A DNA stretch of 27,136 bases, taken from contig PWQG01000386.1 in assembly GCA_003556835.1 (NCBI GenBank), positions 1-27,136 of the forward strand, read 5' to 3'. The DNA is from Gammaproteobacteria bacterium. GTDB lineage: Bacteria; Pseudomonadota; Gammaproteobacteria; Pseudomonadales; Pseudohongiellaceae. Of this stretch, positions 1 through 7,733 are shown in pieces. Position numbers and translations under genes: made by a program. The notes beneath the pieces were generated by a model that saw nothing but the letters and a program-made list of their open reading frames with translations, did no database searches and was not told the origin of the DNA. Within the stretch, counting starts at the first letter, position 1. Each line of letters begins with the position of its first letter.

Positions 1-198
1 CCTGCCGACGCCGTGGCCAGCAATTTGAGCGGCAACCATGCCATCGAATACCAGGTTCGCGCCGGTGACTCCCTCTACCGCATCGCGCGGCAGCACGGTC
101 TCAATGTGGAAGAAATCGTGGAGTGGAATGACATGCGGGCCGATGACACGATCTTCCCCGGCCAGCATCTGCTGCTGCATGTGAGCGAAACCAACTGA
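1..198 (+). CDS. LysM-domain protein, C-terminal end (partial; possibly MltD-like murein transglycosylase)
   Basis: The frame is open from the first base and stops at 196-198, so the gene begins outside the window. The visible 65 residues are one LysM peptidoglycan-binding repeat: the YQVRAGDSLYRIARQHG start, the central IVEWN segment, and the closing FPGQHLLLHV strand. LysM repeats bind N-acetylglucosamine-containing glycans in the cell wall. The spacing and the short tail after the repeat resemble, from memory, the last LysM of membrane-bound lytic transglycosylase MltD. However, the catalytic domain is not in the window and other LysM proteins end the same way. A GTG at 13 could be mistaken for a start but lies only four codons inside the open frame. 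The gene converges on the antiporter operon. Confidence 0.8.
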   Translation, partial: PADAVASNLSGNHAIEYQVRAGDSLYRIARQHGLNVEEIVEWNDMRADDTIFPGQHLLLHVSETN

Positions 199-211
199 GA
201 CAATGCAGTTG

Positions 212-263
212 AACCCCTGACTGTGATTCCATGACCGCTCTGCCATGGAATCCGTCAGGGGTT
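212..263. terminator. Bidirectional hairpin between LysM gene and antiporter operon
   Basis: AACCCCTGAC (212-221) pairs with GTCAGGGGTT (254-263), and inside it GATTCCATG (225-233) pairs with CATGGAATC (244-252). This long stem sits in the 73-bp gap between two convergent stop codons. The T-tracts on both strands are short, so termination strength is uncertain, but position and stem length favour a shared terminator. Confidence 0.6.
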
Positions 264-271
264 TGCTGGTT

Positions 272-1948
272 TCAGGCCATCATGAAACGTGCACCGATCA
301 GCAGGATCGCCAGAATCAGGGTCACCCAGACCAACATGCTGCCGGTGGCCCAAGTGCGTGCCAGCGGTCCATGGGGACCGTGATATTCGAACCAGCTCTC
401 CGGAATGCGCCGCAGGGGACCATTGACAAAAATCATGCCCTGATCAACCACGCGCGTGAGACCTCGCATGAACAGCTGCCACAAGGACAGCAACCAGACG
501 CGATAGACATGGTCGAAGTCCACGCCGATGCTGTCCGGTCGACTCATACGATCCTGCTGTCCCCAGATGACCATTGAACCGATAAACAGCACACCCACCA
601 GGTACGCCAGCTGCTCGATCTGTAGCAGTGCTTCCGGCGGTCGGGTGAAAGGCATGGTCAGGAACTGCGGAACGAGCAGCAAGACCACCACGGGCAGGGC
701 CACATACAACATCAGCAGGCGATGCAGGAGGCCGACCTCGCGGGCCTCACCCGGCTGTCCGGCATTGTAGTGGAACAGGCGCCAGGGCAGTTTGTAGCCG
801 GTGTGAAGAACGGTCAGCGCCGCCGCCGGAACCAGGAAATAACTCATACCACTCACTGCACTGTTGGCCGTGGCCACCAGCAGACCCGAGGTCGCCGGCA
901 CCACCAGGGTCGCCAAACCGCCCAGGGCCATCATCAGGCGGGTCAGTGGCAATCGGTTGCCCAGGCGACCCAGTTCCGTGATCGATTCACTGCCAGTGGT
1001 ACGGGCAATGGTATGCGCCCCCATCAACAGCAGTGTCATGGCAAAGATGTGAACCACCGCGAACACGCCGACAGCGGTCATGGCTTCCGGTGTACCCACA
1101 CCGATACCACAAAGCATGAAACCACCCTGCGACACCACACTGTAGGCCAGCAGCTTGCGGATATTGTCTTCACGCAGGCCGTAGAGGGCCCCATAGAGGA
1201 TCATCAGCGCACCGAAGAGCAACAGCACCCCGCTGCCGGCAAACAACAGGGCAGCGGCCAGCACAGCCGTTTTGGTGGTGAACACGGCCAGGAAAATCGC
1301 GGCCTCGGGAGAGGCTGCCGGCAAAACGCGTGTGAACCAGACTGACAGTGGCAGAGCCGCTGCATTGAGCAGCACCGCTGCCAGGATGAGCCAGGCGCCA
1401 ATACTGTCCAGGGTCAATGTGCGGATGTCGACCGATCCGGTCTGCATGGAAATCGCTTCACTGCCCACCTTGAGCAGCAGTCCGCCGAGCAATTGCAGGA
1501 TCACATAATGCATACCCGCCCGGCGCGCCGCCTCGGTACCCGCGCCGAACACGAGGATGGCGGAAAAAATCAGCATGAACTCCCAGAACAGGAACAGCAC
1601 CAGCAGGTCACCGGCAAAACTCAGGCCCACCGCAGCGCCACCGTAGGCCATGGCTGCAACCAGTTCCAGTTTACTGGCGGTGTCGGCCACATACAGCAGG
1701 CCAGCCAGCAGCACCAGGGTGAAACTCATGGCAAACAGGCTGCGCAGGCCAGAGTTCTCGATCAGTACCACCTGATAACTGAGAAAACCTGTGGTCAGAC
1801 GCAGATTCTCGTCCATGCCGAGAATGCTGGCCAGCGCCAGCACCGGGGCCAACACAATGATTGGCAGCCGGGCATAGTTCGGAAGGATGGCGAGCAGGCC
1901 CGCCCCCAACAACAGAATGAATGCCGGCAAAAAGATCACGTCACCCAT
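272..1948 (-). CDS. Third antiporter-like (MrpD/NuoM-N type) subunit of Mrp complex, C-terminally extended
   Basis: This 558-residue polytopic membrane protein belongs to the proton-conducting NuoL/M/N/MrpA/MrpD superfamily and is the last gene of the antiporter operon. It keeps the transmembrane-helix-5 glutamate (E123 in LFLFWEF) and a lysine on the following conserved helix (K226 in FTTKTAV). The helix-7 motif is altered: where paralogues have lysine and PLH.WLP, this one has N195 and PLSVWFTRVLP. The last ~90 residues form an extra charged segment and a final membrane helix absent from its two neighbours. The start codon overlaps the stop of the preceding gene by one base, so translation is probably coupled. 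It may be a structural or modified channel rather than a canonical pump subunit. The family is certain; the exact subunit letter is not. Confidence 0.85.
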   Translation of the reverse strand: MGDVIFLPAFILLLGAGLLAILPNYARLPIIVLAPVLALASILGMDENLRLTTGFLSYQVVLIENSGLRSLFAMSFTLVLLAGLLYVADTASKLELVAAMAYGGAAVGLSFAGDLLVLFLFWEFMLIFSAILVFGAGTEAARRAGMHYVILQLLGGLLLKVGSEAISMQTGSVDIRTLTLDSIGAWLILAAVLLNAAALPLSVWFTRVLPAASPEAAIFLAVFTTKTAVLAAALLFAGSGVLLLFGALMILYGALYGLREDNIRKLLAYSVVSQGGFMLCGIGVGTPEAMTAVGVFAVVHIFAMTLLLMGAHTIARTTGSESITELGRLGNRLPLTRLMMALGGLATLVVPATSGLLVATANSAVSGMSYFLVPAAALTVLHTGYKLPWRLFHYNAGQPGEAREVGLLHRLLMLYVALPVVVLLLVPQFLTMPFTRPPEALLQIEQLAYLVGVLFIGSMVIWGQQDRMSRPDSIGVDFDHVYRVWLLSLWQLFMRGLTRVVDQGMIFVNGPLRRIPESWFEYHGPHGPLARTWATGSMLVWVTLILAILLIGARFMMA

Positions 1949-3414
1949 TACTGCCCTCCTCCGGCCAACTGGTATTCAAGATCGATGAGCGGCCCGTTAA
2001 AGAAGAAGAACAGCACGGTCATCGCAGCGGTCAGGCTCAGGGCCAGCACCATGTTCCAGGGCGCCTCACCATGCTGCACCGGATTCTCACCCTGCTCGCG
2101 GCCGAACCAGGCATTGAAGATGATGGGCAGGAAATAGGCCGCATTCAGCACGGTCGACAACATCAGCACAATCACCACGTAATAATTGCCCAGTTCAAAG
2201 GAGCCGCCAAAAATGTACCACTTGGAGACAAAGCCGGCCGTAGGCGGCACCCCGATCATGGACAATGCGCCGATGGTGAAGGCGGCCATGGTCCATGGCA
2301 TGCGTTTGCCGATACCATGCAACTGTGGCAGCTCCGCCTTTTTCGAAGCGGTATAAATCGCACCGGCCGTGAAGAACAGGGTGATCTTGCCCAGTGCGTG
2401 CGCGGCGATATGCAAGGCGGCGCCAATCTTGGAGAACGGCACCAGCACCAGCGCAGCGATGACCACATAACTGAGCTGTGCCACCGTGGAATAGGCCAAC
2501 AGGCGCTTGAGATTGGTCTGCATCAGGGCCACCACCGAGGCGGCGACCACCGTGAAGCCGGCCATGAAAATGACAAAGTCACGGACTGGCACCTCTGCCA
2601 GGAATTCCGGACCAAAGGTGTACAGGGCCACCTTGGTCACCGTGAACACACCGGCCTTAACAACCGCCACCGCGTGCAGCAGGGCTGAAACCGGCGTCGG
2701 TGCCACCATGGCCGCCGGCAACCAGCGATGGAATGGCATCACGGCGGCCTTGGCCACACCAAAGACAAACAGCAGCAAAAGTATGGTGGCAGCTGCGGTG
2801 TCCATGCGTCCGGCCAGCACACCACCGGGTACAAAGTCGAGCGTTCCAGCGGCCGCGTAAACCCAGACGATTGCCGGCAGCATGAAGACAATCGAGGTAC
2901 CCATCAGGATGGTCAGATAGGTACGGGCGCCGGAGCGGGCCTTCTGGTCGCCCTTGTGTGCCACCAATGGATAGGTCGACAGGCTCAGCACCTCATAGAA
3001 AATGAAAAGCGTGAGCAGGTTGGCAGAGAAGGCAATGCCCATGGCGGCCGCCAGGGCAATGGCAAAACAGGCATAGAAGCGGGTCTGGTATTTCTCCTGG
3101 TTGCCCCGCATATAGCCGATGGCATACACAGAGGTGATTACCCAGAGGCCACTCGCCACCATGGCAAACACCATGGACAGAGGTTCGACGTGAAAGGCGA
3201 TGGACAGGCCGGAGAACAGCGTGACCAGTTCGATCTCGATGGTCTCGCCTGCCTGGAACGCAGACAGCACCTGCAACACGGTCAGGAACAGAAGCACGGA
3301 GGTGACGATGGTGACCGCTTCGCGCAGATTCGGGCGCTTCCCGGTCAGGCCGATCAGCACGGCCCCGATGAGCGGAATCAGTATGGAAAACAGTACGGCA
3401 TAGGTCGCGGACAT
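1948..3414 (-). CDS. Antiporter subunit, NuoL/MrpA-N-terminal type
   Basis: A 488-residue polytopic protein of the NuoL/M/N family. It shows the helix-5 glutamate E141 (FIFYEVLSLSTYPL), the helix-7 lysine K222 (GVAKAAVMPFH), H229, the WLPAAMVAPTPVSALLHA stretch typical of NuoL and MrpA N-terminal halves, and K253. These charged residues form the proton path in characterised relatives. Canonical MrpA is about 800 residues and carries an extra C-terminal MbhD/MbhE region. Here that region is absent and is instead encoded separately at 5655-6290, so MrpA is split. The gene overlaps both neighbours by one base. It could equally be annotated as a second MrpD; I favour the MrpA-core reading because of the HA-APTPVSA motif. 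Confidence 0.85.
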   Translation of the reverse strand: MSATYAVLFSILIPLIGAVLIGLTGKRPNLREAVTIVTSVLLFLTVLQVLSAFQAGETIEIELVTLFSGLSIAFHVEPLSMVFAMVASGLWVITSVYAIGYMRGNQEKYQTRFYACFAIALAAAMGIAFSANLLTLFIFYEVLSLSTYPLVAHKGDQKARSGARTYLTILMGTSIVFMLPAIVWVYAAAGTLDFVPGGVLAGRMDTAAATILLLLFVFGVAKAAVMPFHRWLPAAMVAPTPVSALLHAVAVVKAGVFTVTKVALYTFGPEFLAEVPVRDFVIFMAGFTVVAASVVALMQTNLKRLLAYSTVAQLSYVVIAALVLVPFSKIGAALHIAAHALGKITLFFTAGAIYTASKKAELPQLHGIGKRMPWTMAAFTIGALSMIGVPPTAGFVSKWYIFGGSFELGNYYVVIVLMLSTVLNAAYFLPIIFNAWFGREQGENPVQHGEAPWNMVLALSLTAAMTVLFFFFNGPLIDLEYQLAGGGQ

Positions 3415-4886
3415 CAGTAGGCACCTCCCATCAGCTGGGCGGCGGCCATTTCAGCAATACAAACCGTCAGACGGGTATCGATACCCAGGTAAACATTCAG
3501 CACAATCAGCACCCATAATGGAATCAGCAGACCCAGCGGCGCTTCGCGGCGTTCCGGATTCTCCGGTTCACCGAACCAGCCCGCCTCGACAACACGGCCG
3601 ATGTAGACCACGGCCAGCATGGAGCCCACCAGGATGACCAGCACTATCGGCCACCAGCCCAGCTCGAGGGCTGCCACGATCAGGTGCCATTTGCTGACAA
3701 AACCGACCGTCAGCGGCACACCAATCAGGCTCAGGCCGCCGATGACAAAAGCCCAGAAGGTCCACGGCATGGTGCGGCGCAGTCCACGCATATGCGTCAG
3801 GTCAGTGCCCCCCATCTGGTAGGCAACGGCGCCCAGGGCCATGAACAGGGCCGCTTTCATCACCGCGTGATTGAATACGTGCAGCAAGGATGCCGTCAGG
3901 CCGGCTGCGGTCGCCATGGAAATGCCGAGCACGATATAGCCGATCTGCGCCACACTGGAATAGGCCAGCATGCGTTTGATATTGGGCTGGGTGATGCTGA
4001 CACTGGAGGCGCTGAGCAGTCCCACCACGGCCAGTACCAGGAACACTTCCATCAGGGGCAGGCTCTGGAAGCTGAACTGCACGCCGAAGACGGAGTAAAT
4101 GAAACGCACCATCACATAGACTGCCACCTTGGTGGCCGTTGCCCCGAGCAGGGCGGTCACTGCCGAGGGCGCAAAGGTGTAGGCATTGGGCAACCACAGG
4201 TGCAGCGGGAACAGGGCCAGCTTCAGTGCAATACCCGTGACGATGAAGGCAAAGGCCGTGCGCACCGTACCGCTGTCGGATATCTCCGGCAGGCGCTCGG
4301 CCAGATCGGCCAGATTCAGCGTACCGGTCATGACATAGAGGAAGCCGACACCGATCAGGTAGAAGGTGGCACCGATGGTACCCATTATCAGGTAGGAGAA
4401 AGAGGCCGTCAGCGCCCGCCGGTCCCGGCCCATTGCAATCAGGGCATAGGTCGCCAGTGAGGAGATCTCCAGGAACACGAAGATGTTGAAGGCGTCGCCG
4501 CTGGCCGTGATACCGCAGAGGCCAACCGCGAGCATCATCAGGGTGGCATAGAAATAAGGCGCTTTCTCGGCCCCCACTTCATGCTCCACACTGAGCCGCG
4601 CATAGGGCATGACCACCGAAGCGATACCGGTCAGCAACAGCAGCAGCAAGGCATTGACAAAGTCGATGCGGTATTCAATGCCGTAGGGTGCTTCCCAGCC
4701 GCCCATACTGTAGATGTGGGTCCCCTCGTTGACCACGTGCTGCAACAGGAATGCCGCACAGATGAAGGTGATCCAGGAAACCGCCGTGGCCACCAGCCAG
4801 GGCAGCGTTGAGCCGCGCAGCAACACAATCAGGGGTGCCGCCAGCATCGGCAGTACGATGATCAATGCAGAGAGTTGTTCAGTCAT
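3414..4886 (-). CDS. mrpD: Na+/H+ antiporter subunit MrpD
   Basis: This 490-residue protein directly follows MrpC, as MrpD does in characterised mrp operons. It has the helix-5 glutamate E140 (IFVFLEISSLATYAL), the helix-7 lysine K222 (GIALKLALFPLHLWLP), and a further lysine in HAVMKAALFM. These residues were shown to be essential in Bacillus MrpD and are present in NuoM/NuoN. It forms part of the inner-membrane complex exchanging sodium (or potassium) for protons. Initiation overlaps the MrpC stop by one base. Of the three large subunits, this is the one with the most standard MrpD signature and the usual length. Confidence 0.9.
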   Translation of the reverse strand: MTEQLSALIIVLPMLAAPLIVLLRGSTLPWLVATAVSWITFICAAFLLQHVVNEGTHIYSMGGWEAPYGIEYRIDFVNALLLLLLTGIASVVMPYARLSVEHEVGAEKAPYFYATLMMLAVGLCGITASGDAFNIFVFLEISSLATYALIAMGRDRRALTASFSYLIMGTIGATFYLIGVGFLYVMTGTLNLADLAERLPEISDSGTVRTAFAFIVTGIALKLALFPLHLWLPNAYTFAPSAVTALLGATATKVAVYVMVRFIYSVFGVQFSFQSLPLMEVFLVLAVVGLLSASSVSITQPNIKRMLAYSSVAQIGYIVLGISMATAAGLTASLLHVFNHAVMKAALFMALGAVAYQMGGTDLTHMRGLRRTMPWTFWAFVIGGLSLIGVPLTVGFVSKWHLIVAALELGWWPIVLVILVGSMLAVVYIGRVVEAGWFGEPENPERREAPLGLLIPLWVLIVLNVYLGIDTRLTVCIAEMAAAQLMGGAY

Positions 4887-5239
4887 TACAGTGAGGAGTC
4901 CATTTTGTGCAGTTCATCTTCTTCCACTGTGCCAAACTCTTCACGGATGCGGACCGCCAGTGCCAATCCCACGGCAGTGACAGCCACACCCACCACAATG
5001 GCGGTCAGTATCAGAACGTGAGGCAGTGGATTCGAATACAGCTCCTGCCCTTCGACCAGCACCGGACCGGCACCGCCGGCGATGTAACCGAAACTGATGT
5101 AGAGAAAGAAAACCGAAGTCTGGAAGACGTTCAGCCCGATCATCTTCTTGATCAGGTTGCTGCTGGAGATGACCATGTACAGCCCTGTCATCATGAGAAA
5201 GATGATGATGATGTAGTTCCAGGCGCCCAGTCCGCTCAT
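4886..5239 (-). CDS. mrpC: Na+/H+ antiporter subunit MrpC (NuoK-like)
   Basis: A 117-residue protein with three transmembrane helices, homologous to NuoK of complex I. The early helix GLYMVISSSNLIKKMIGLNV matches the MrpC/NuoK pattern, as does the later PLPHVLILTAIVVGVAVTAVGLALAVRI helix pair. A short acidic C-terminus follows. The length is normal for MrpC. The ATG overlaps the MrpB stop by four bases, and the stop overlaps the MrpD start by one. In the complex MrpC packs between the small subunits and the antiporter subunits. Confidence 0.92.
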   Translation of the reverse strand: MSGLGAWNYIIIIFLMMTGLYMVISSSNLIKKMIGLNVFQTSVFFLYISFGYIAGGAGPVLVEGQELYSNPLPHVLILTAIVVGVAVTAVGLALAVRIREEFGTVEEDELHKMDSSL

Positions 5240-5658
5240 TGCTGTTCTCTCCGGTTGGCGAATGTGAAAAAGATCAGCATGATCACCGAAGCCACACTCA
5301 GGCCGACCCCCAGCTCAACCAGGATCATGCCCACATGCTGTCCGACGATGGGGTCAGATGCCAGATGATCGTAGTCGAGGAAGTTGCCGCCCAGCAGCAT
5401 GGTCACCACACCGACCAGTGTGAACAGGGCCAGCCCGGCTGCCGCAACAGCGCGAAGCAACCATTCCGGTGCGATTTGCATCGTGTTCTTCACACCAAAC
5501 AGCAAGGTATGGATGATAAATGCCGCGGCAAAGATCACACCCGCCTGGAAGCCGCCACCCGGACCATAGTCACCGTGGAACTGGACGTACAGGCCGAACA
5601 GCATGATGTAGGGAATGAGAAACTTGCCGACAACGCGCAGTATGCGTTTTTCCTTCAT
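5236..5658 (-). CDS. mrpB: Na+/H+ antiporter subunit MrpB
   Basis: A 140-residue MnhB-domain protein with four predicted helices. The hallmark glycine-rich segment HGDYGPGGGFQAG follows the first helix (LIPYIMLFGLYVQF), and the body carries the ASDPIVGQHVGMILVELGVG region typical of MrpB. It is of normal family length. The start overlaps the upstream MbhD/E-like gene by four bases (ATGA) and its own stop overlaps the mrpC start by four. It is an integral subunit of the Mrp complex in the inner membrane, equivalent to MbhF in archaeal membrane-bound hydrogenase. Confidence 0.92.
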   Translation of the reverse strand: MKEKRILRVVGKFLIPYIMLFGLYVQFHGDYGPGGGFQAGVIFAAAFIIHTLLFGVKNTMQIAPEWLLRAVAAAGLALFTLVGVVTMLLGGNFLDYDHLASDPIVGQHVGMILVELGVGLSVASVIMLIFFTFANRREQQ

Positions 5659-6290
5659 GAGTCCGCCTCCTGCTTACTGTCATTGTCTCCGGGAGCGCGC
5701 GACCGTGGCGAGGCTTTCTCGTCCTCGTCTCCATGCCGCCATCGGCGACGGGTGGCGGTACTGCCGATGAGCATCAGCACGGCAACACCCGCGGCGAATA
5801 CCACCACCACCTCGCCCAGGGTATCGTAGCCCCGGTAGCTGGCCAGTACCGCCACCACCACATTGGGCACATCAATCTCGTTGGGCGATTCCTGCAGATA
5901 ACGTGGCGCCACGTGCGTCTGCGCCGGGTTCTCCGCCGCACCAAAAGGTGGCAGGTCTGCGATTCCGTACACCAGGGTGGCGCCGGTGACAATCACGATG
6001 GCCAGGGGCAGCAACGGCGACTTGCCCTTCGGTTTTTCTTTCTCGTAACGTCCGGTCATCGACAGGGTGGCCATCATCAATATGGTGGCAATGCCCGCGC
6101 CCACAGCCGCTTCGGTGAAGGCGACATCGGCCGCTTCCAGCACCATGAACAACGAAGCGGAAACCAGGCTGTAGATGCCAAACAGCATCACGCCACTGAA
6201 CAGGTCCCGAATCCTCAGGATTGCGATGGAAATGATCGCCAGAAAGGCCAGCAGGAAGATGTCGATCAGCGGTGCAAACCAGTCAATCAT
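5655..6290 (-). CDS. MbhD/MbhE-like subunit (C-terminal part of MrpA, DUF4040 type)
   Basis: This 211-residue membrane protein matches the C-terminal part of MrpA. Residues 1-80 form an MbhD (DUF4040)-like unit with FSGVMLFGIYSLVSASLFMVLEA and the acidic DVAFTEAAVGAGIAT segment. Residues ~85-180 form an MbhE-like unit ending in NVVVAVLASYRGYDTLGEVVVVF. In sodium-linked Mrp complexes this region is thought to hold part of the cation path. The last 35 residues are hydrophilic, mixed-charge and probably cytoplasmic. It overlaps mrpG and mrpB by four bases each. Annotation pipelines often label such genes 'subunit B', but the standard MnhB gene is the next one downstream. Confidence 0.87.
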   Translation of the reverse strand: MIDWFAPLIDIFLLAFLAIISIAILRIRDLFSGVMLFGIYSLVSASLFMVLEAADVAFTEAAVGAGIATILMMATLSMTGRYEKEKPKGKSPLLPLAIVIVTGATLVYGIADLPPFGAAENPAQTHVAPRYLQESPNEIDVPNVVVAVLASYRGYDTLGEVVVVFAAGVAVLMLIGSTATRRRWRHGDEDEKASPRSRAPGDNDSKQEADS

Positions 6291-6637
6291 GGATGTGCCT
6301 CCCCGCTGCTACCCTGCTCTGCTTTATCGGTACTTTTCTTCATCCAGGGCTCCAGGCCATTGGTGCGGGCTGTACGCGCCAGTGCATGTGAGGCGGTCGG
6401 GCAGGTGAACAGCAGGAACATGAAGATCAGCAGCACCTTCAGGCTCGCAAGGGTCAAGCCGAAGTGAACCACCAGCGCCGCCGTGAACAGGCCACTGCAG
6501 AGTGTGTCAGTAATGCCCGCAGCATGTGTGCGTGTGTAAAAGTCCGGCAGGCGCAGAATACCCAGGGCCCCGATCAGGCCGAGCAGGCTGCCACCCAGCA
6601 AAAACAGGCCGGCAATCCAGATGCTGATCTCGGTCAT
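6287..6637 (-). CDS. mrpG: Na+/H+ antiporter subunit MrpG
   Basis: A 116-residue protein with three membrane helices and the MrpG signature LIGALGILRLPDFYTRTHAAGITDTLC near the N-terminus, followed by the PTASHALARTA segment in the second half. A polar tail of ~25 residues follows the last helix. The start overlaps the mrpF stop by four bases (ATGA). MrpE, F and G form the small-subunit end of the complex and correspond to MbhA, B and C of archaeal membrane-bound hydrogenases. Confidence 0.92.
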   Translation of the reverse strand: MTEISIWIAGLFLLGGSLLGLIGALGILRLPDFYTRTHAAGITDTLCSGLFTAALVVHFGLTLASLKVLLIFMFLLFTCPTASHALARTARTNGLEPWMKKSTDKAEQGSSGEAHP

Positions 6638-7014
6638 GACTGCTCCCTGTTTTCATCAGTGGATTCATCCGTGGCACCATCTTCAGGCACTTGTAAATCC
6701 TCGGCCCCCAGTTCGGGCCCATCCGGTCCGGCAGTCACTGGCGCCTCCCCTTTGCCGGGATGCCCCAGGCTGCCGGTTTCGAAGTACTTCATCACCGCCA
6801 GGATGGCAATGAAATTGATCATGGCATAAACCAGGGCGATATCCAGGTAGTCGGCCCGGTCAGCGATCGCGGCCAGCAAGGCAATCAGCAACACCGTCTT
6901 GGTGCCGAACATGTTGACGGCAAGTATGCGGTCATAGACCGTTGGCCCTTTCAGGGCCCGAATTATGGCCATCAACATCACCACCAGAATGGCCAGGGAA
7001 GCGGCAACCCACAT
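6634..7014 (-). CDS. mrpF: Na+/H+ antiporter subunit MrpF
   Basis: A 126-residue protein. Residues 1-80 are the MrpF core of three helices with the family motif RALKGPTVYDRILAVN between the first two and YLDIALVYAMINFIAILAVMKY in the third. MrpF is usually 85-95 residues; here an acidic, proline- and glutamate-rich tail of about 40 residues is appended and probably faces the cytoplasm. The start codon shares one base with the mrpE stop (TGATG), so it is likely translated by coupling. The tail is the only unusual feature. Confidence 0.92.
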   Translation of the reverse strand: MWVAASLAILVVMLMAIIRALKGPTVYDRILAVNMFGTKTVLLIALLAAIADRADYLDIALVYAMINFIAILAVMKYFETGSLGHPGKGEAPVTAGPDGPELGAEDLQVPEDGATDESTDENREQS

Positions 7015-7490
7015 CAGCTTTTCTCCTCGTAAACCGGAACCCGGTTGTCCATCTCGCCCGACAGTACACCGTTGGCCGCTTCCTCATTGATCGCATAGAC
7101 CTCGATATCGTCCTCTCCGAAATCCAGCGTTACAGTGCCAGGTGTCAGTGTTATGGAATTACCCAGCACCACCTTACCGAGATCCGACTTCTGCCGGATG
7201 TTGACTCGGATGATCCGCGGATCGAGATCGGGATTGCGGCTGAGGATGAGCCGGGACATCGCGATATTGGACAGCACGATCTGCCAGAGCAGATAGGGCC
7301 AGTAGCCAAGCAGTCGTTTGGCCATGTGCAGCGGAAGGGATTCACGGTCCACCGCCTGCAAGCGTTGCGCGACATAGGCGGTGAAAAGGACGGAGACGAT
7401 ACCGAGGCCGACCAGTTTGAAGGAAGTGGAACCAGAGAGGATCCACCACAACAGGGCAAGAACGGCAGACAGGCTCAGAAGATGTTTCAT
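7014..7490 (-). CDS. mrpE: Na+/H+ antiporter subunit MrpE; first gene of operon
   Basis: A 158-residue MnhE-family protein. It starts with two close hydrophobic helices (LSLSAVLALLWWILSG and FKLVGLGIVSVLFTAYV) and has the conserved middle PYLLWQIVLSNIAMSRLIL and the NSITLTPGTVTLDF motif that identifies MrpE. The chosen ATG gives the usual MrpE N-terminus. A purine-rich GGGGGAG lies about 14 nt upstream, rather far for a ribosome site. It is the promoter-proximal gene of the nine-gene antiporter operon, and a terminator-like hairpin lies only 22 bp upstream of the start. Confidence 0.92.
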   Translation of the reverse strand: MKHLLSLSAVLALLWWILSGSTSFKLVGLGIVSVLFTAYVAQRLQAVDRESLPLHMAKRLLGYWPYLLWQIVLSNIAMSRLILSRNPDLDPRIIRVNIRQKSDLGKVVLGNSITLTPGTVTLDFGEDDIEVYAINEEAANGVLSGEMDNRVPVYEEKS

Positions 7491-7511
7491 ACAGGGTCTT
7501 GAAGCTCCCCC

Positions 7512-7546
7512 AAAATAAAAAACGGCCCGCCAAATCCGGCAGGTCC
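7512..7546 (-). terminator. Intrinsic terminator/attenuator just upstream of mrpE
   Basis: On the minus strand GGaCCTGCC pairs with GGCGGGCC around the loop GGATTT (stem arms at 7538-7546 and 7524-7531), with one bulged A and one G-U pair. It is followed directly by GTTTTTTATTTT (down to 7512). It points toward mrpE and ends 22 bp before its start codon, too close for a separate promoter to fit between. It may end the upstream receptor transcript, act as an attenuator for the antiporter operon, or both. Confidence 0.7.
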
Positions 7547-7638
7547 AATAGTGTCTGGCATCACGATCAGAGCATCCATTCTGCAGATCCCCGGAAACAC
7601 TGATCGTCCATCAGGCTAAGCCATTGTTTTTATGGCTT
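7512..7638 (-). promoter_or_regulatory. Structured leader of antiporter operon (candidate cis-regulatory RNA)
   Basis: Reading toward mrpE, the leader contains a 7-bp hairpin (AAGCCAT/ATGGCTT, 7618-7624 with 7632-7638), then an 8-bp closing stem ACGATCAG/CTGATCGT (7563-7570 with 7600-7607) enclosing 29 nt, then the terminator at 7512-7546. An A/T-rich stretch just upstream (about 7640-7672) could hold the promoter, but I see no clean -35/-10 pair. The arrangement resembles a sensor followed by a terminator. I cannot match it to a known riboswitch class by eye. Confidence 0.35.
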
Positions 7639-7733
7639 GTTAAAAAATTACAAAAACGAAAACTACCAAACCTCCTGATTCTTGGCAAGGAAAACCGGAG
7701 CCGCAAAACCGCTCCCCGCCCCCTCTCCAGGAT

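Noticed and set aside
5655..6290. Calling this gene a duplicate mrpB
   Set aside because: It has MbhD/MbhE-type segments and lacks the MnhB HGDYGPGGGFQAG motif, which is present in the next gene.
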